Source: Sipunculus nudus
Taxonomy: Eukaryota; Annelida; Sipuncula; Golfingiida; Sipunculidae
Assembly: GCA_026874595.1 (NCBI GenBank)
Contig: CM049322.1
Location: forward strand, 43,214,840-43,278,839
DNA length: 64,000 bases
Direction of reading: 5' to 3'
Shown here: positions 13,020 through 23,832 of the stretch, piece after piece
Layout: every line of letters begins with the position of its first letter
Numbering within the stretch: the first letter of the stretch is position 1
The notes under the pieces: model-generated
What the model saw: only the letters and a program-made list of their open reading frames with translations
What the model was told of the DNA's origin: nothing
Database searches by the model: none
Made by a program: the position numbers and the translations under genes

Positions 13020-15060
13020 TAGTTATAAAATAATCTAAATAAATCATGCTCTTCTCATAGTGCCGTGTAATAACATAAGTTAGGCCTTTTATGAAAGATA
13101 CCTATTGAATGATCCAAAATGAATGTAGATTTAGAGCACATCATGCTGGTCACAGCGTGCTTCAATGCCAAATAGATATCATTTCTGGGAACATATTAAT
13201 TAGTCCGAATTAGTTCAAGCCTCTGCATTTATCAAATAATGTTTTTATTTTAATAATACGAACTTGTTCCTAACAAATAGACTCACTTATCCTCCAATCG
13301 TTTTGTGGCGAACAAAAGAAGATCATCCGAAATATGACCACGGATGGTTAAACAAGCTATGCTAAAAGGGTTGTCATGACCTAGCTTCTTGCATACTTTG
13401 CGATCTTTTACGGATTTCACCTTGTAACACCGTGAATATAAAAAATATATGTTCATAAAATCAGTTCAAATCAATAATCAATCTACATGTAAGTTTACAT
13501 CACTGTTATTATCCAACATTTTCATTTTAGAATGATCGATTGTAGATAAATAATGCACATAACTTTACAGAGCTATCATTTGTTACACAAGTCTTAAATC
13601 AAACAGTAATTTAAACAAGACGTAGCAAGGGGATAGTCGCCGATAGTCACCGCTGGTTACAGTCGCAAAGATGACTATTGTTATGTTGTGATTACGGCAT
13701 GATAAAATGTAACGTCCCTGACTGCAGTTATCTCAAGGAAAATCGAAAGACATGCAAACACATTGATCGTATGGATTCTAGCAAAATCTTGTTTACTCTG
13801 GTTTAACCCCATAAGTTACCAGATTTGACGAGATTTCCAATGGTGTCGCTAAAAGCTTGTCACATGCTGCTCGATCATTCAAATGTACCACTCACTGGAA
13901 ATCTGCTAATGCTGCCATCTGCTGGACCCGTCCGTCTTTGAAAATAACCGATATATTCTCGCTCATACCTTTATGCCAGACGTAATGAGCTTTGACGAGA
14001 AAATATGTGTCACTGAACGATTATCATATGCTGCCCTATGCAGATGACTAAGCTTCCCTAGCATAAGTAATCAACGAGATAAAAGAATTCTAGCAAAATC
14101 TCTCTTATTCTTATTTGGCACCAAACAAAACCAGATTTGACGAGAAGTTTATTTTTTTTCACAAAAGACATTTCAAATGCTATCCAATGCAGGAATTTAT
14201 TTCTCATTAGCATAAAAGTGTCCGAATTATGAGCATTCTATCCATATATTGCATAATATGGTTTGCCATCAAAGTCAAGCTTTTGCAAAACTTTGAAATA
14301 TCTCTAGAAAACCTTGTCAAATGCTTTCCATTCTTGAAACCTGGAACTCTCAAGCAAATATATTGTTTAAATTAGAAAAATAAGGCTAGGTATTTAACAT
14401 GCCATAAATTTTGGCCGAAAATATGTAACCATGGTTACACAGACTGGTTAATCAGTCATTAAGCGTACATAAGGTGCCGCCTTAATAATTACCTTATTAT
14501 TCATGGTAATTGAAAAACCGCACAAAAGTAATATTTCCTATTACGGGAATTTAATGCCCTCTAGTGGCTACAATAATATATATCAAATTGGGTTCTACAG
14601 TTTCTCTAGTGCTACAAATACCAGCTAGCCTCGTGATAAAGTGAAAAAGTGTGAAGCAATGTGCCCTCAGGCATGTCAATGATAATCTATAGACAAACAC
14701 AAACACAAGAAGATTAAAGATCGAGGGTTTACCAGGTCATCAGAAAAACAGACGGACGAACAGACAAAAAAAAGAATAATTAAACCAGGTCAAGGCAACG
14801 TCAGTCATCAGGCTTATTGTGGATTGAGAGATAAATTGAGTCAGCTTAATTTTACCTGTCAAATATAAGTAGTGACCGATTTGATAATATTCTGATAAAA
14901 CCGAGCTTTGTTTATTTAGGTTTGTAATGGCACAATCTAGGGACGTTTAAAAAGTATCATGCGGTAAAATCCTGCCCTTTTTGTTTTTTTGTTTTTTTAT
15001 TAAGCTCTTCTACATACCAGAAAGTAAGGAAGGAAAAAAAATTGCTTCCTATATCAACAC
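13020..15060. other. No gene recognised
   Basis: AT-rich sequence without a supported exon, RNA gene or terminal-repeat element. Confidence 0.5.
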
Positions 15061-15068
15061 CCTTTTAG

Positions 15069-15560
15069 TGTTGCGGGTTTTATATAAGGGCGGACCCAAC
15101 TGTCTCGCCATTGAATCTTCCTTTATTATTGAAGTGGTTGGAACGCTGGACGTGTCTGCATGTGTTGAATCCGGGATTGATGCAGCTCTGTTTTCCAAGT
15201 ATAAAAATGTCAGTTCACATGGCGAATGGATTCAGTTCCTGTAGGCGCAATTGAGGCCAGGGGAATGTTGTTTGAGTAAGAATATTAAAAGAACATTCTC
15301 CACTTTCAAAGTGTTTATTCAAGGATAAAAAAAAAATGGTCAACCTCGTTCAGAAGTCAGAACGCTTTCATGAGGAGGCCTATGGCCCAGTGCATTTAAA
15401 GGCGAACCTGTCTTGCCATTGAAGCTTGCTTTATTGGCGAAGTTATTGGAATGTTGGATCTGTGTTTCACCGATACGGTGTCCAACTGTCCAACTGCCCA
15501 ACAGACAATGAGAAGCTGTAGTTGGGCTACTCAAACCAGTGTCTACCACTGAGTACATAC
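15069..15560 (+). mobile_element. Diverged second copy of the TRIM family
   Basis: Two direct blocks (from 15069 and from about 15379) align with the LTR of the TRIM at 32005-32435. Both contain a CTGTCTCGCC-type motif, a GAAGCTT/GAATCTT segment and a GGTTGG or equivalent block. The sequence just before the second block, AGAACGCTTTCATGAGGAGG, matches the internal end and purine tract of the better copy. The termini and primer site have decayed. Confidence 0.5.
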
Positions 15561-16945
15561 TGATCGTGTATATTATGAAGTCTTTGCGACGACATGTTTG
15601 ATACCACCATAGCCTTTTACAACAATCAAGAAATTGTATAATCTAAATCATCATATCCATAGAGGTCATTTTTTATTATAAAGTTAGGTGGCAGGGTGAT
15701 ACAGAGTGAATGACCTTTGTTATTGTTTACATCAAGCCCGCAACACCATGAGTCTCGCGTGATGGGAAAATATGAAAGGAGACACTGCACAGGCACACAT
15801 ATAGATATAAGAACCCGTTATATAAGAACCCCCGGCTCAATTCTGCTCCGCATAACTCTTAAAGACCAAATGGCCCTCTCCCAAAATATTATAATGTTTC
15901 ACACTAATTGATACATATAATAGGATATAAACTTTGGTAAACTTTTGAAAATTTCCATTTCTTTAAAAGTAAATTCATCTACAAATTAGAGACACGCAGC
16001 TGAAGTCTAAGACTAATGATGATTTAGTGTAGCAACTGATGCATACCATTAATTTTAAATTGTCAAAACATGAGATCCATAAATAAAAGATAATTGAGAA
16101 AAATAAGAACGTTAAACTGTAAACAGGATGAGAGAATCATTAAGAAATCTCTGTGATTAAATGTATGCCTTTTTTACCCAATTATGGTAGGGCGACAAAA
16201 GTATTGGTTGTCCCCATTTCATAAATTATAACACCCCTCCCCCTCCTTTCCCCGGGCCTGATATATATTTGGATAATCAAATTTGTGGTTTGTGAGAACC
16301 AATCTTAGTGTATTATTTGGCCAACAGGTGTCGGTAAAGTAACGCGCAGGTTTGTTCAGTTAAATATATTTTTTTTTCAAAAACATACACTTACACGTGT
16401 GTTAGAAAAACATGACAATATTCGTCCATATTACCATACATTTGTTGCAAGATTGGTCCCCTGCGTCCACCCAAGCCCCCTTGGCTACTCTCCTGTTGTT
16501 AATGTTTTTAATTTATATGAACTACTCGTTTTTACAAAGTTGTTTAAAACAGCCATAACACCCAAATATATATACATATATATCTAGCTGTACTTAAATG
16601 TGAATATAATTATTATTACATTTTATTGTTTATATATATAAAGAGAGAGAGAAAAGAGAGAGAGAGATGCCTTTTATTAGTGATTTATATAGAAACCTGA
16701 AAAAAAATGCTGCGCTTCGTTCAATTTAATTCCAAAAATTAATTTCTGTATAAATCTCCGGAAGCAAGAGGAGCAGCTGTCCTTGTTTTAGAACGTTAGA
16801 GGTTTGAAATGAACGTAATTCCAAGAATGAAATTCTGTATATATTAAACAAATGTCCCAGAAATCTTCGTGTCGACTATATAATTTAAAATTTTCTTTAA
16901 AGAATGGGAGAGGAACATTCTCCTCTTTAGGGGACACTAGCGTAC

Positions 16946-16951
<6 letters not shown>

Positions 16952-17022
<71 letters not shown>
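16952..17022. repeat. (TC)n followed by (TA)n
   Basis: Adjacent CT and TA dinucleotide tracts. Confidence 0.95.
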
Positions 17023-17023
<1 letters not shown>

Positions 17024-17796
17024 TCCACGTGGAAATTTCTGTCTTCAGCGTGGCAGCTCATATATATTCTATTATTATCATTATTATAATTAACATTATT
17101 TTATAATTACTATCATAACTACATCTGTTACTAAATATTACAATTATTACCTCAATAAATTTGCTCCAATATGGCACCCCCTCTCGGAAACGGGGAGTCC
17201 GTTCACCTCAATGAAGAAAGAGTATAGAACTAGAAATCTGCATTTAAAAGGAATGCAAGCCTCCGCAATGTGAGAGTTCCTATAACGGGATGCTCCCCAA
17301 TGTAGAAGTTCAGCCAAATGCGTTTTGCCAAACAATAAGACGAACAAATGGCAAATGCATTGATGGATGCCACTCAAAAATCATTATTGTTGGCGCCATC
17401 AGTTTGTATGACGAGATGGATAGATCCAAAATCTATAGACATGCAAAATCTCAGCTCAATACGTAGAACCACTCTTGAGATACAGACTGTTATTAAGAAA
17501 GACACCAATATTCATACTGCACAATAAGGACTGCAAGTGGCGCCAACAGTCTTTGTTAGATACAGCTACATAGGTGAGAGGATTACTATACCGGGCTTCG
17601 GAAAAATCGGTCCAAGGGTCTCAGGGGAGTTCTCCGGAAACGAACGCGGCGGCGGCGGGGGTGGTGGAGACGGCAGAACCCGATCAAAATCATTGTATCC
17701 ACAAATCTTTGTTTTGGTTTGGGAAAAAGACTCATTGAATTTCAATTATATAACAAAATTATGAAGAGGGGCGTCAAAACAGGAAGATGGGGGTTT

Positions 17797-17847
17797 ATAA
17801 CCCCCCCCCCCCCACTTTTGAGCAAGGGGGTGGGGGGGGGGGGTTAT
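17797..17847. repeat. Poly-C / poly-G inverted repeat
   Basis: A TAAC(13 C)-type tract and a G-tract ending GGTTA face each other across a short loop. They could form a GC hairpin or, on the G strand, a quadruplex. Confidence 0.7.
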
Positions 17848-18189
17848 GGAAGCATCTTATTATATATTGGGAGAATATGATTAATATATTGGAAAATAAA
17901 TAAATTAGTAATTAGAATAGTAGACTTGTAGACTTTAATTTATTTCCTGTGGATTACTATGTAATACTATATGTTTCAACCTGGTTTACAATAATTAAAC
18001 ATTGAAACATAATACCTTCTTTTTTAAACCTTTACTTTAATAAACATTTGAAATGTGTCTCACAGACCATATGTATATAAATCACAGCGCGTGACCTCCT
18101 GGTGACCTTTCACTCACAAGCAAATAGCAGGATTCCTCAGGTTTGGCAAGGTGCCAAACACCCAGTCAGTTTGCGCTTGATAAATAGTA

Positions 18190-18310
18190 ATATGATTGGC
18201 ACTGCGTTTAAACAAATCTGCAGAACTGGTGGAAGAAATCTGATTGGCTTAGCGTGTTAATAAACATGGCTGCACCCGTGGCAAGCTCGTGTAGGTTAGA
18301 GTGACGTATT
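18190..18310 (+). promoter_or_regulatory. Possible promoter and start codon
   Basis: Two reverse CCAAT boxes (GATTGGC at about 18195 and 18241) precede AACATGGCTGCACCC, a good Kozak context opening MAAPVASSC. The following donor-like GTTAGA is weak and no continuing exon was found. This is speculative. Confidence 0.2.
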
Positions 18311-19025
18311 TCAAAGCCCTATATATTATCATAGAAGGTGCACATGTTGGGTGCATTGGAAAAGTTTTTTTTTCCATCGAGTGTTTGGCATCATGTTAAA
18401 CATCAAACTCAAGATCGACACCTGAAATTTTATTTTATTCCAGAAAACGGGGGGTTTAGTATCTCGTTTTTTTTTCCGCTAGAGACCAGCTTCTGGAGTT
18501 TACTATAGTGCACCACAGATGTCGCCACCTGCCGGGCCATGCCCACACCACCAGCACTGACACATTCAATCTCCTCAAACAGCACAAAAAATTATGACTA
18601 CCTCTGAGAAAAAAAAATTATTAAAAGTCTCCCCCTTCTTGAACCAATATATTTTTTGTCAAACATATGATGCCTTACATTCTCTGCTGCCATACAATAA
18701 TTATTGCCTGCTCACTCTTGACGCCACAAAATGGGCTGACCTTTACCGGACCTGGAAATAGGTCCCTCTAACCTGTAGCAATGCAAGAGCAGTTGATGCA
18801 TGATATTATGATATGATAGTATAATCCTTGGAACAAAAAGGAAATTACAGTATCAGGACTCTAACAATGAAAATAATTCCTTAAAAATTGTATAGATAAA
18901 AGAGAAAAGACGTTGACCCAACGAAGCAAAGGTTCTACGCTTTGTTAATGTATATATATGAACACATTTATTACATGTAGGGGTGTGGTAGTCAGGACGC
19001 CAAAAATAGTATGTCCGTTGGAACA

Positions 19026-19212
19026 AGTTCATCATTATAACCAGTCAATCATTATCACCAACCCATTCCACTAAGTTCATCATTATGACCCATCCATTAT
19101 TATCACCAGTCCATAAAAGAAATTCCATCATCATGACTGATGCGTCATTATCACCGATCCAATTAATTAAGTTCATCATTCTGATGGATGCGTCATTATC
19201 ACCAAACGATTA
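19026..19212. repeat. Minisatellite, about 55-60 bp unit, roughly four copies
   Basis: The unit contains TTCATCATTATGAC and CATTATTATCACCA and recurs from 19026 to about 19210 with moderate divergence. Confidence 0.75.
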
Positions 19213-19409
19213 TCGCAAATCTGTCTTTTTGACGGATCTGTAGTCTGTAACAGGCACTTCGGTTGTAGTGAAATGTTGACTTGTATTGGTAAACTATCAG
19301 AAACTGATTTGAACATGTTAATATATCGCACTTTGGTTATTAATTTACGTTTTCATCACAGAATTTGTATTTGCAGCAAATTTCCTTCTATGACAATGCG
19401 CTTTTCAAA

Positions 19410-19412
<3 letters not shown>

Positions 19413-19462
<50 letters not shown>
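19413..19462. repeat. (TC)n microsatellite
   Basis: CT dinucleotide tract. Confidence 0.95.
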
Positions 19463-19465
<3 letters not shown>

Positions 19466-19534
19466 ATGGGGCTCTTAGGGTCATGAAAATATAGCATTTC
19501 TAAGACAAACCTCGTGTATCTATATTCAAAGGCC

Positions 19535-19850
19535 GACCGCAGTTTCGTGTAAGGTAAAGTCTGTTGGGCTTTTGCCCCGGACGGATCAGGACGGAGCTTA
19601 TCCCGTGTCGGTAGCTTGAAGCAATTAAGGAGGAAAACTACTCCTGGATGGGACACTGGTCTACGCACGTTACCTTCTATGTAATTACTGGTACCCATTT
19701 CTTCTGCTGGGTAGAGAGAGGCAAAATTTCGGTTTTGGACCTTGCTCTACGGTCTTTGCACGGTGTGAGTTTTTGACCGGCATTCGAACTCACGTTATTT
19801 ACATGACTTATAACTAGAATAATGCTTGCCTCTCTTGCAGTTTAATATGT
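19535..19850 (-). mobile_element. tRNA-derived SINE with conserved-looking tail
   Basis: On the minus strand a B-box-like GTGAGTTCGAATGCC (19793-19779) lies near the right edge. A body with TCCATCCAGGAGTAGTTT, a GCTTCAAGCTACCG block and a GATAAGCTCCG block follows, and the sequence ends in ACTTTACCTTAC. This layout fits a widespread animal SINE type; I cannot name the family with confidence. No target duplication was identified. Confidence 0.5.
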
Positions 19851-19994
19851 GAGCGCGTCGTTGGAGAAGAGCTTTCCATTGGCCGAATTCGATAGATAAA
19901 GAGCATTTTCTGATAAAGACCACCCAGGGCGCCCAGATACGATTTAATTAACGCCTGCTCATTCTAGTGAAGGAATATGCCTACTTGATAATAA

Positions 19995-19997
<3 letters not shown>

Positions 19998-20085
<88 letters not shown>

Positions 20086-20086
20086 T
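19998..20086. repeat. (AT)n followed by (TTTA)n
   Basis: An AT tract passes into ten or so TTTA units. Confidence 0.95.
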
Positions 20087-20941
20087 ACATATATATTTAT
20101 ATATAACACTCTCATGCACACACACACATATATATATGTAAAATGATAACTGGAATATATGAACCAGTTCAGTATGAGTATATAATGCAAACAAATGTAT
20201 ATTTTCCTGGATATTCTTGTTGAACAGAATTAATACAACACGTATTTGAATATGCTAATATTTTTTTTTTTAGTTATCAGAAATAATACTATTTGTAGTT
20301 GTGGGCCGATCATCGAGTTTTATCTAAAGTCAGTCGGTTTGCTGCCTCTTTCAAGCGCTCTATTACCAAAGGCAACTATCGATTATATCATAATCATGAT
20401 AATGAGGCTGTGTTCCCAAATAACTTCCTTATATTTCTGAGAATGTCACGGTAGATGCGAGAACGGTGGAGGTAATTAAACCTCTGTGAACTGGCAGGGA
20501 GCTGCAGAATTAGCGGGGGGGGGGGGGGTTGTAAAGAGATGTGCATTGCACAATATGGGCTATATGGCGTTAAAATACCCCATAAATTATCCGGGTCTAT
20601 GCAGCAAGAAGATGTCCTGGATTGTCGTTAAATCTTGATTATTATATATAATTAAAATGAAACTTTCAAAAGCAAATTTTTTCACCAATAATAGGAAAAA
20701 AATAAAAAAAAGGCAAAAACTTCTTTTCTTGCATTTGGTTAAGAAAGTAAAGTTTCACTGATAACTGCAGGTTTCTTTATATTTGCTCAAACCGATTATT
20801 AATCGATCATCAATCGGTTTGCTCAAACCGATGATCGATTATGAAAAAGGAACCGACTCCCATCACTAACTATTTGGCAATAATGATCATTTTACGAAAC
20901 TTTTTTTCAACTTAATGTCTATACTGTAATAAGGCAACTAA

Positions 20942-20943
<2 letters not shown>

Positions 20944-20995
<52 letters not shown>
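20944..20995. repeat. (TA)n microsatellite
   Basis: TA dinucleotide tract. Confidence 0.95.
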
Positions 20996-20998
<3 letters not shown>

Positions 20999-21354
20999 AT
21001 TAACAAATGATACAACAGACCCAAGTACAGGAGAAGCCAGCGGGAATGGAAAATATATTCAACCTAGCTTATATGGACGCCAGGGAGAAAAATAAGAGAC
21101 TCCCTGTGGTAATGGAAGTATTGGAATGGGCCCCACTCGGGCACAAAATATGTATTTTGTCAATATATCTAAAAGATTTTAATAATTTCAAAGATAGATG
21201 AGAAAAATAAGAAATTTGAATCAATGAATCAGAAATGGTACACAAATCATAATTTTATATACATTTGTCAATGAAAAGCAATGCAACCGGATCTTGTATT
21301 ATATCCCAGCCCAGATATAAGATTGAACGGAAGCTTCCTTTGCATATGTTCAAT

Positions 21355-21660
21355 CCCTGCACAAAAAAAGTATACTTTTAAAACGCGGTACAATACCCAC
21401 GTTTCAAGCTTCAGGAATGTAAACAAACGTAACAGTACAACACTCAGCGAAAACATTTGGAGACTGAAAGGCAACCATGTGCAACACTCAATACAATGGA
21501 AGATTATAAGCAAAGCGAAACCATACTCCACGACTAACAATTAAATCCTGCCTGGAAGAGAAATTCTTCATAATATACAGACCCCTATTGTCAACACTAA
21601 ACAAAAGAAACGAACTCGCGAGCACATGCAGACACAGGGCGAAACACCTCCTGGCTAACT
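21355..21660 (+). pseudogene. Penelope-like retroelement, GIY-YIG endonuclease remnant
   Basis: The plus strand reads FKTRYNTHVSSF, then STTLSENIWRLK and [14 protein letters not shown] up to a stop at 21542. After a one-frame shift it continues [20 protein letters not shown] and ELASTCRHR. This is the conserved order of the C-terminal GIY-YIG nuclease region of Penelope-like elements (FK.RY..H, LS..IW.LK, W.I, KPYS, CL.EK, LNKR.EL, CRH). The first zinc cysteine and the GIY-YIG strand itself are lost and the frame is broken. No RT domain is present upstream, consistent with a truncated copy. Confidence 0.75.
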
Positions 21661-21787
21661 ACGCATGCGCCAGATCAAACATTCAAAAATCTTAATACCT
21701 GACACACTTCATGATGGGTTTCCGAAGAGTGAGGACCTACGGCCCTTACGAAACAACGTTGTAAAACCTATGTTGGTTAAAGTCTTG

Positions 21788-21790
<3 letters not shown>

Positions 21791-21862
<72 letters not shown>

Positions 21863-22682
21863 GCAAAGATTTTAGCAGATCATAGAATGTATACATTCCA
21901 TGGCCAGACCATGCAATGTGTAAAGTATATGGACCAAGGTTATAGAATATGCACATTCCACGAGTTAGGTCACAGAATGTTTACATCCGATGACACAAGC
22001 TATGGCATACGGAAAGGAGACTACTCTATGTATGATCTGGAACCTCATCAGTGCACTCATCAGCACTCAAAGGCATTAAACAGTATAACCTGATACTGTC
22101 AGCATGTTGCTGTTAATAACGTTATGTAAATAAATATTTTTTTCTATTTAACAATCCGGCTTTAATATTTTTTTCTCCACCAAGATATATGGTTATCGGG
22201 TATATTTCAACACTGTATGAACAAACTGTCAATATATTACCAGAATAAATATATTTCATTAATCAGGTCTGGTTTAATATTGTTTTCACTAACCAAACAA
22301 AAATATATAAACTGTAAACGTATCATGTGAGTAAATAGGTTTTATTTAACAAGTCTGCCTAGATAATTTTCCTAAAAACAAAATATTTGGACATCAGGTA
22401 TAATTCTTCACTGTATCAACAAACTGTAAATAAATAATGTGAATAAAATCTTATAATTCATCAAGTCTGCTTTGATATTTTTCACTTACTCAACAGGAAA
22501 ACTGATACCAGGGTAAACTCAGTGGAATTGTACATATTCCATAAACCTGGCCATGGAATGTACACATTCCATGATTTGAACCATAGGTTGTATACATTCT
22601 ATAGTTTAGCCATGGAATGTGCACATGCTATGGTTTGGCCATGGAATGTATACATTCTCTAGTTATCTTAATTCTATACGTG

Positions 22683-22744
<62 letters not shown>
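21791..22744. repeat. Compound repeat block bounded by (TA)n tracts
   Basis: TA tracts at 21791-21860 and 22684-22744 bracket two arrays of a roughly 33-bp unit (about 21880-22010 and 22515-22665) containing GGAATGTACACATTCC-type palindromes. Between them are four degenerate copies of a 105-125 bp AT-rich unit (about 22112-22490), each with an AACAAGTCTGCTTTAATATT-like core. Confidence 0.7.
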
Positions 22745-22746
<2 letters not shown>

Positions 22747-23444
22747 AGAAATAGGATTGAACAGTAGATTGATAAATTATCGCCTCATGGATGCATATAT
22801 TATCTAAAGTGTGGATGGAATATGCTAGCTGTCAACAGGAAGGCATGTATGAAACGCAGAATCATAAATGGTCATATTAGAATTTAAATTTCATTTTAAC
22901 CAACAAATTACATTCATTATGATCAGGATTTCGAATGTATGGATCATTCAATGTATGCCAGTAAATGTATGTGTTAACATGTGTGTGTGTGTGAGAGAGA
23001 CAGAGCCGGGGGGTTTGGAGGTGGGCCTGGAAATATATACCAAGTTACTTACCAAAAAGATTATCGAACAAGGGATGTAATGCATGTCTTTATACAGTTA
23101 AATACATATGTGTACATGCTAAATAGATTAACATAAATAAATAAAGTAATAAATGACGTAATAAGACTTACAGGAGTAGCAGTATTAGGGTTAAGAGGGT
23201 AAGAGGGTACATTCACACGCCATTTGGCCCAGTCTGCAAAAGCTGAAATAATAATATCTACACGTCATCAAAGGCGACGCTTAATGAAACATGAAATCCC
23301 AAAATGTCTACCCGGCAGTCTATGGGTGGCACCAACAGCAAGAAGCTTATAGTGAGCCTACATATTACGAAGTGAGTAACAACCCACGGTCAGACGGTCC
23401 CGCACAAACTGAGTGAGAAGTTCTCCGAGATTGGTGTTGTAAAC

Positions 23445-23479
23445 ATGGCAATTCGTTTAGTGAACGTCTTGGTGCATTT
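23445..23479 (+). CDS. Receptor gene exon 1 (preferred start, signal peptide)
   Basis: AAACATGG is a good initiation context. Eleven codons plus two bases end at a consensus GTAAGT donor. Joining to the TTTAG acceptor at 24285-24286 gives a continuous hydrophobic leader MAIRLVNVLVHFLVVSV. The alternative is an in-frame ATG at 24258 without this intron, which also gives a leader-like start. Confidence 0.6.
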
Positions 23480-23759
23480 GTAAGTGGGATTTCATCATAT
23501 TTAACGCATGTTAAAAGGTTGTTCATATCTTTACCCGTTTTGGCTGCACTTTACGGAATTAACGACGCATGGTCAATGTGAAGGTTGCATTGTAACGACT
23601 ACCCTTAGACTTTTTTACATTTATATACAGTGCAACCTGTATAATAAAACCACCTGTGTGACTGGAAAAATGTGGCCTTGATTCAGAGATGGTTTTATTA
23701 AACAGGTCTGGTGTAACCAATGCGAACATATTTTATTCGCCTTAATCGACAAATTCCAC

Positions 23760-23832
<73 letters not shown>

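Noticed and set aside
17537..17764. 75-codon frame with poly-Gly
   Set aside because: Gly run comes from a GGC/GGG microsatellite-like stretch; no flanking exon structure.
19405..19698. Arg-Glu and Leu-Ser repeat frames
   Set aside because: Artefacts of (TC)n/(GA)n tracts; the remainder of this frame is SINE sequence.
22112..22490. CRISPR-like direct repeats
   Set aside because: Units are degenerate, AT-rich and irregular, in a eukaryotic genome; a tandem satellite is the simpler reading.
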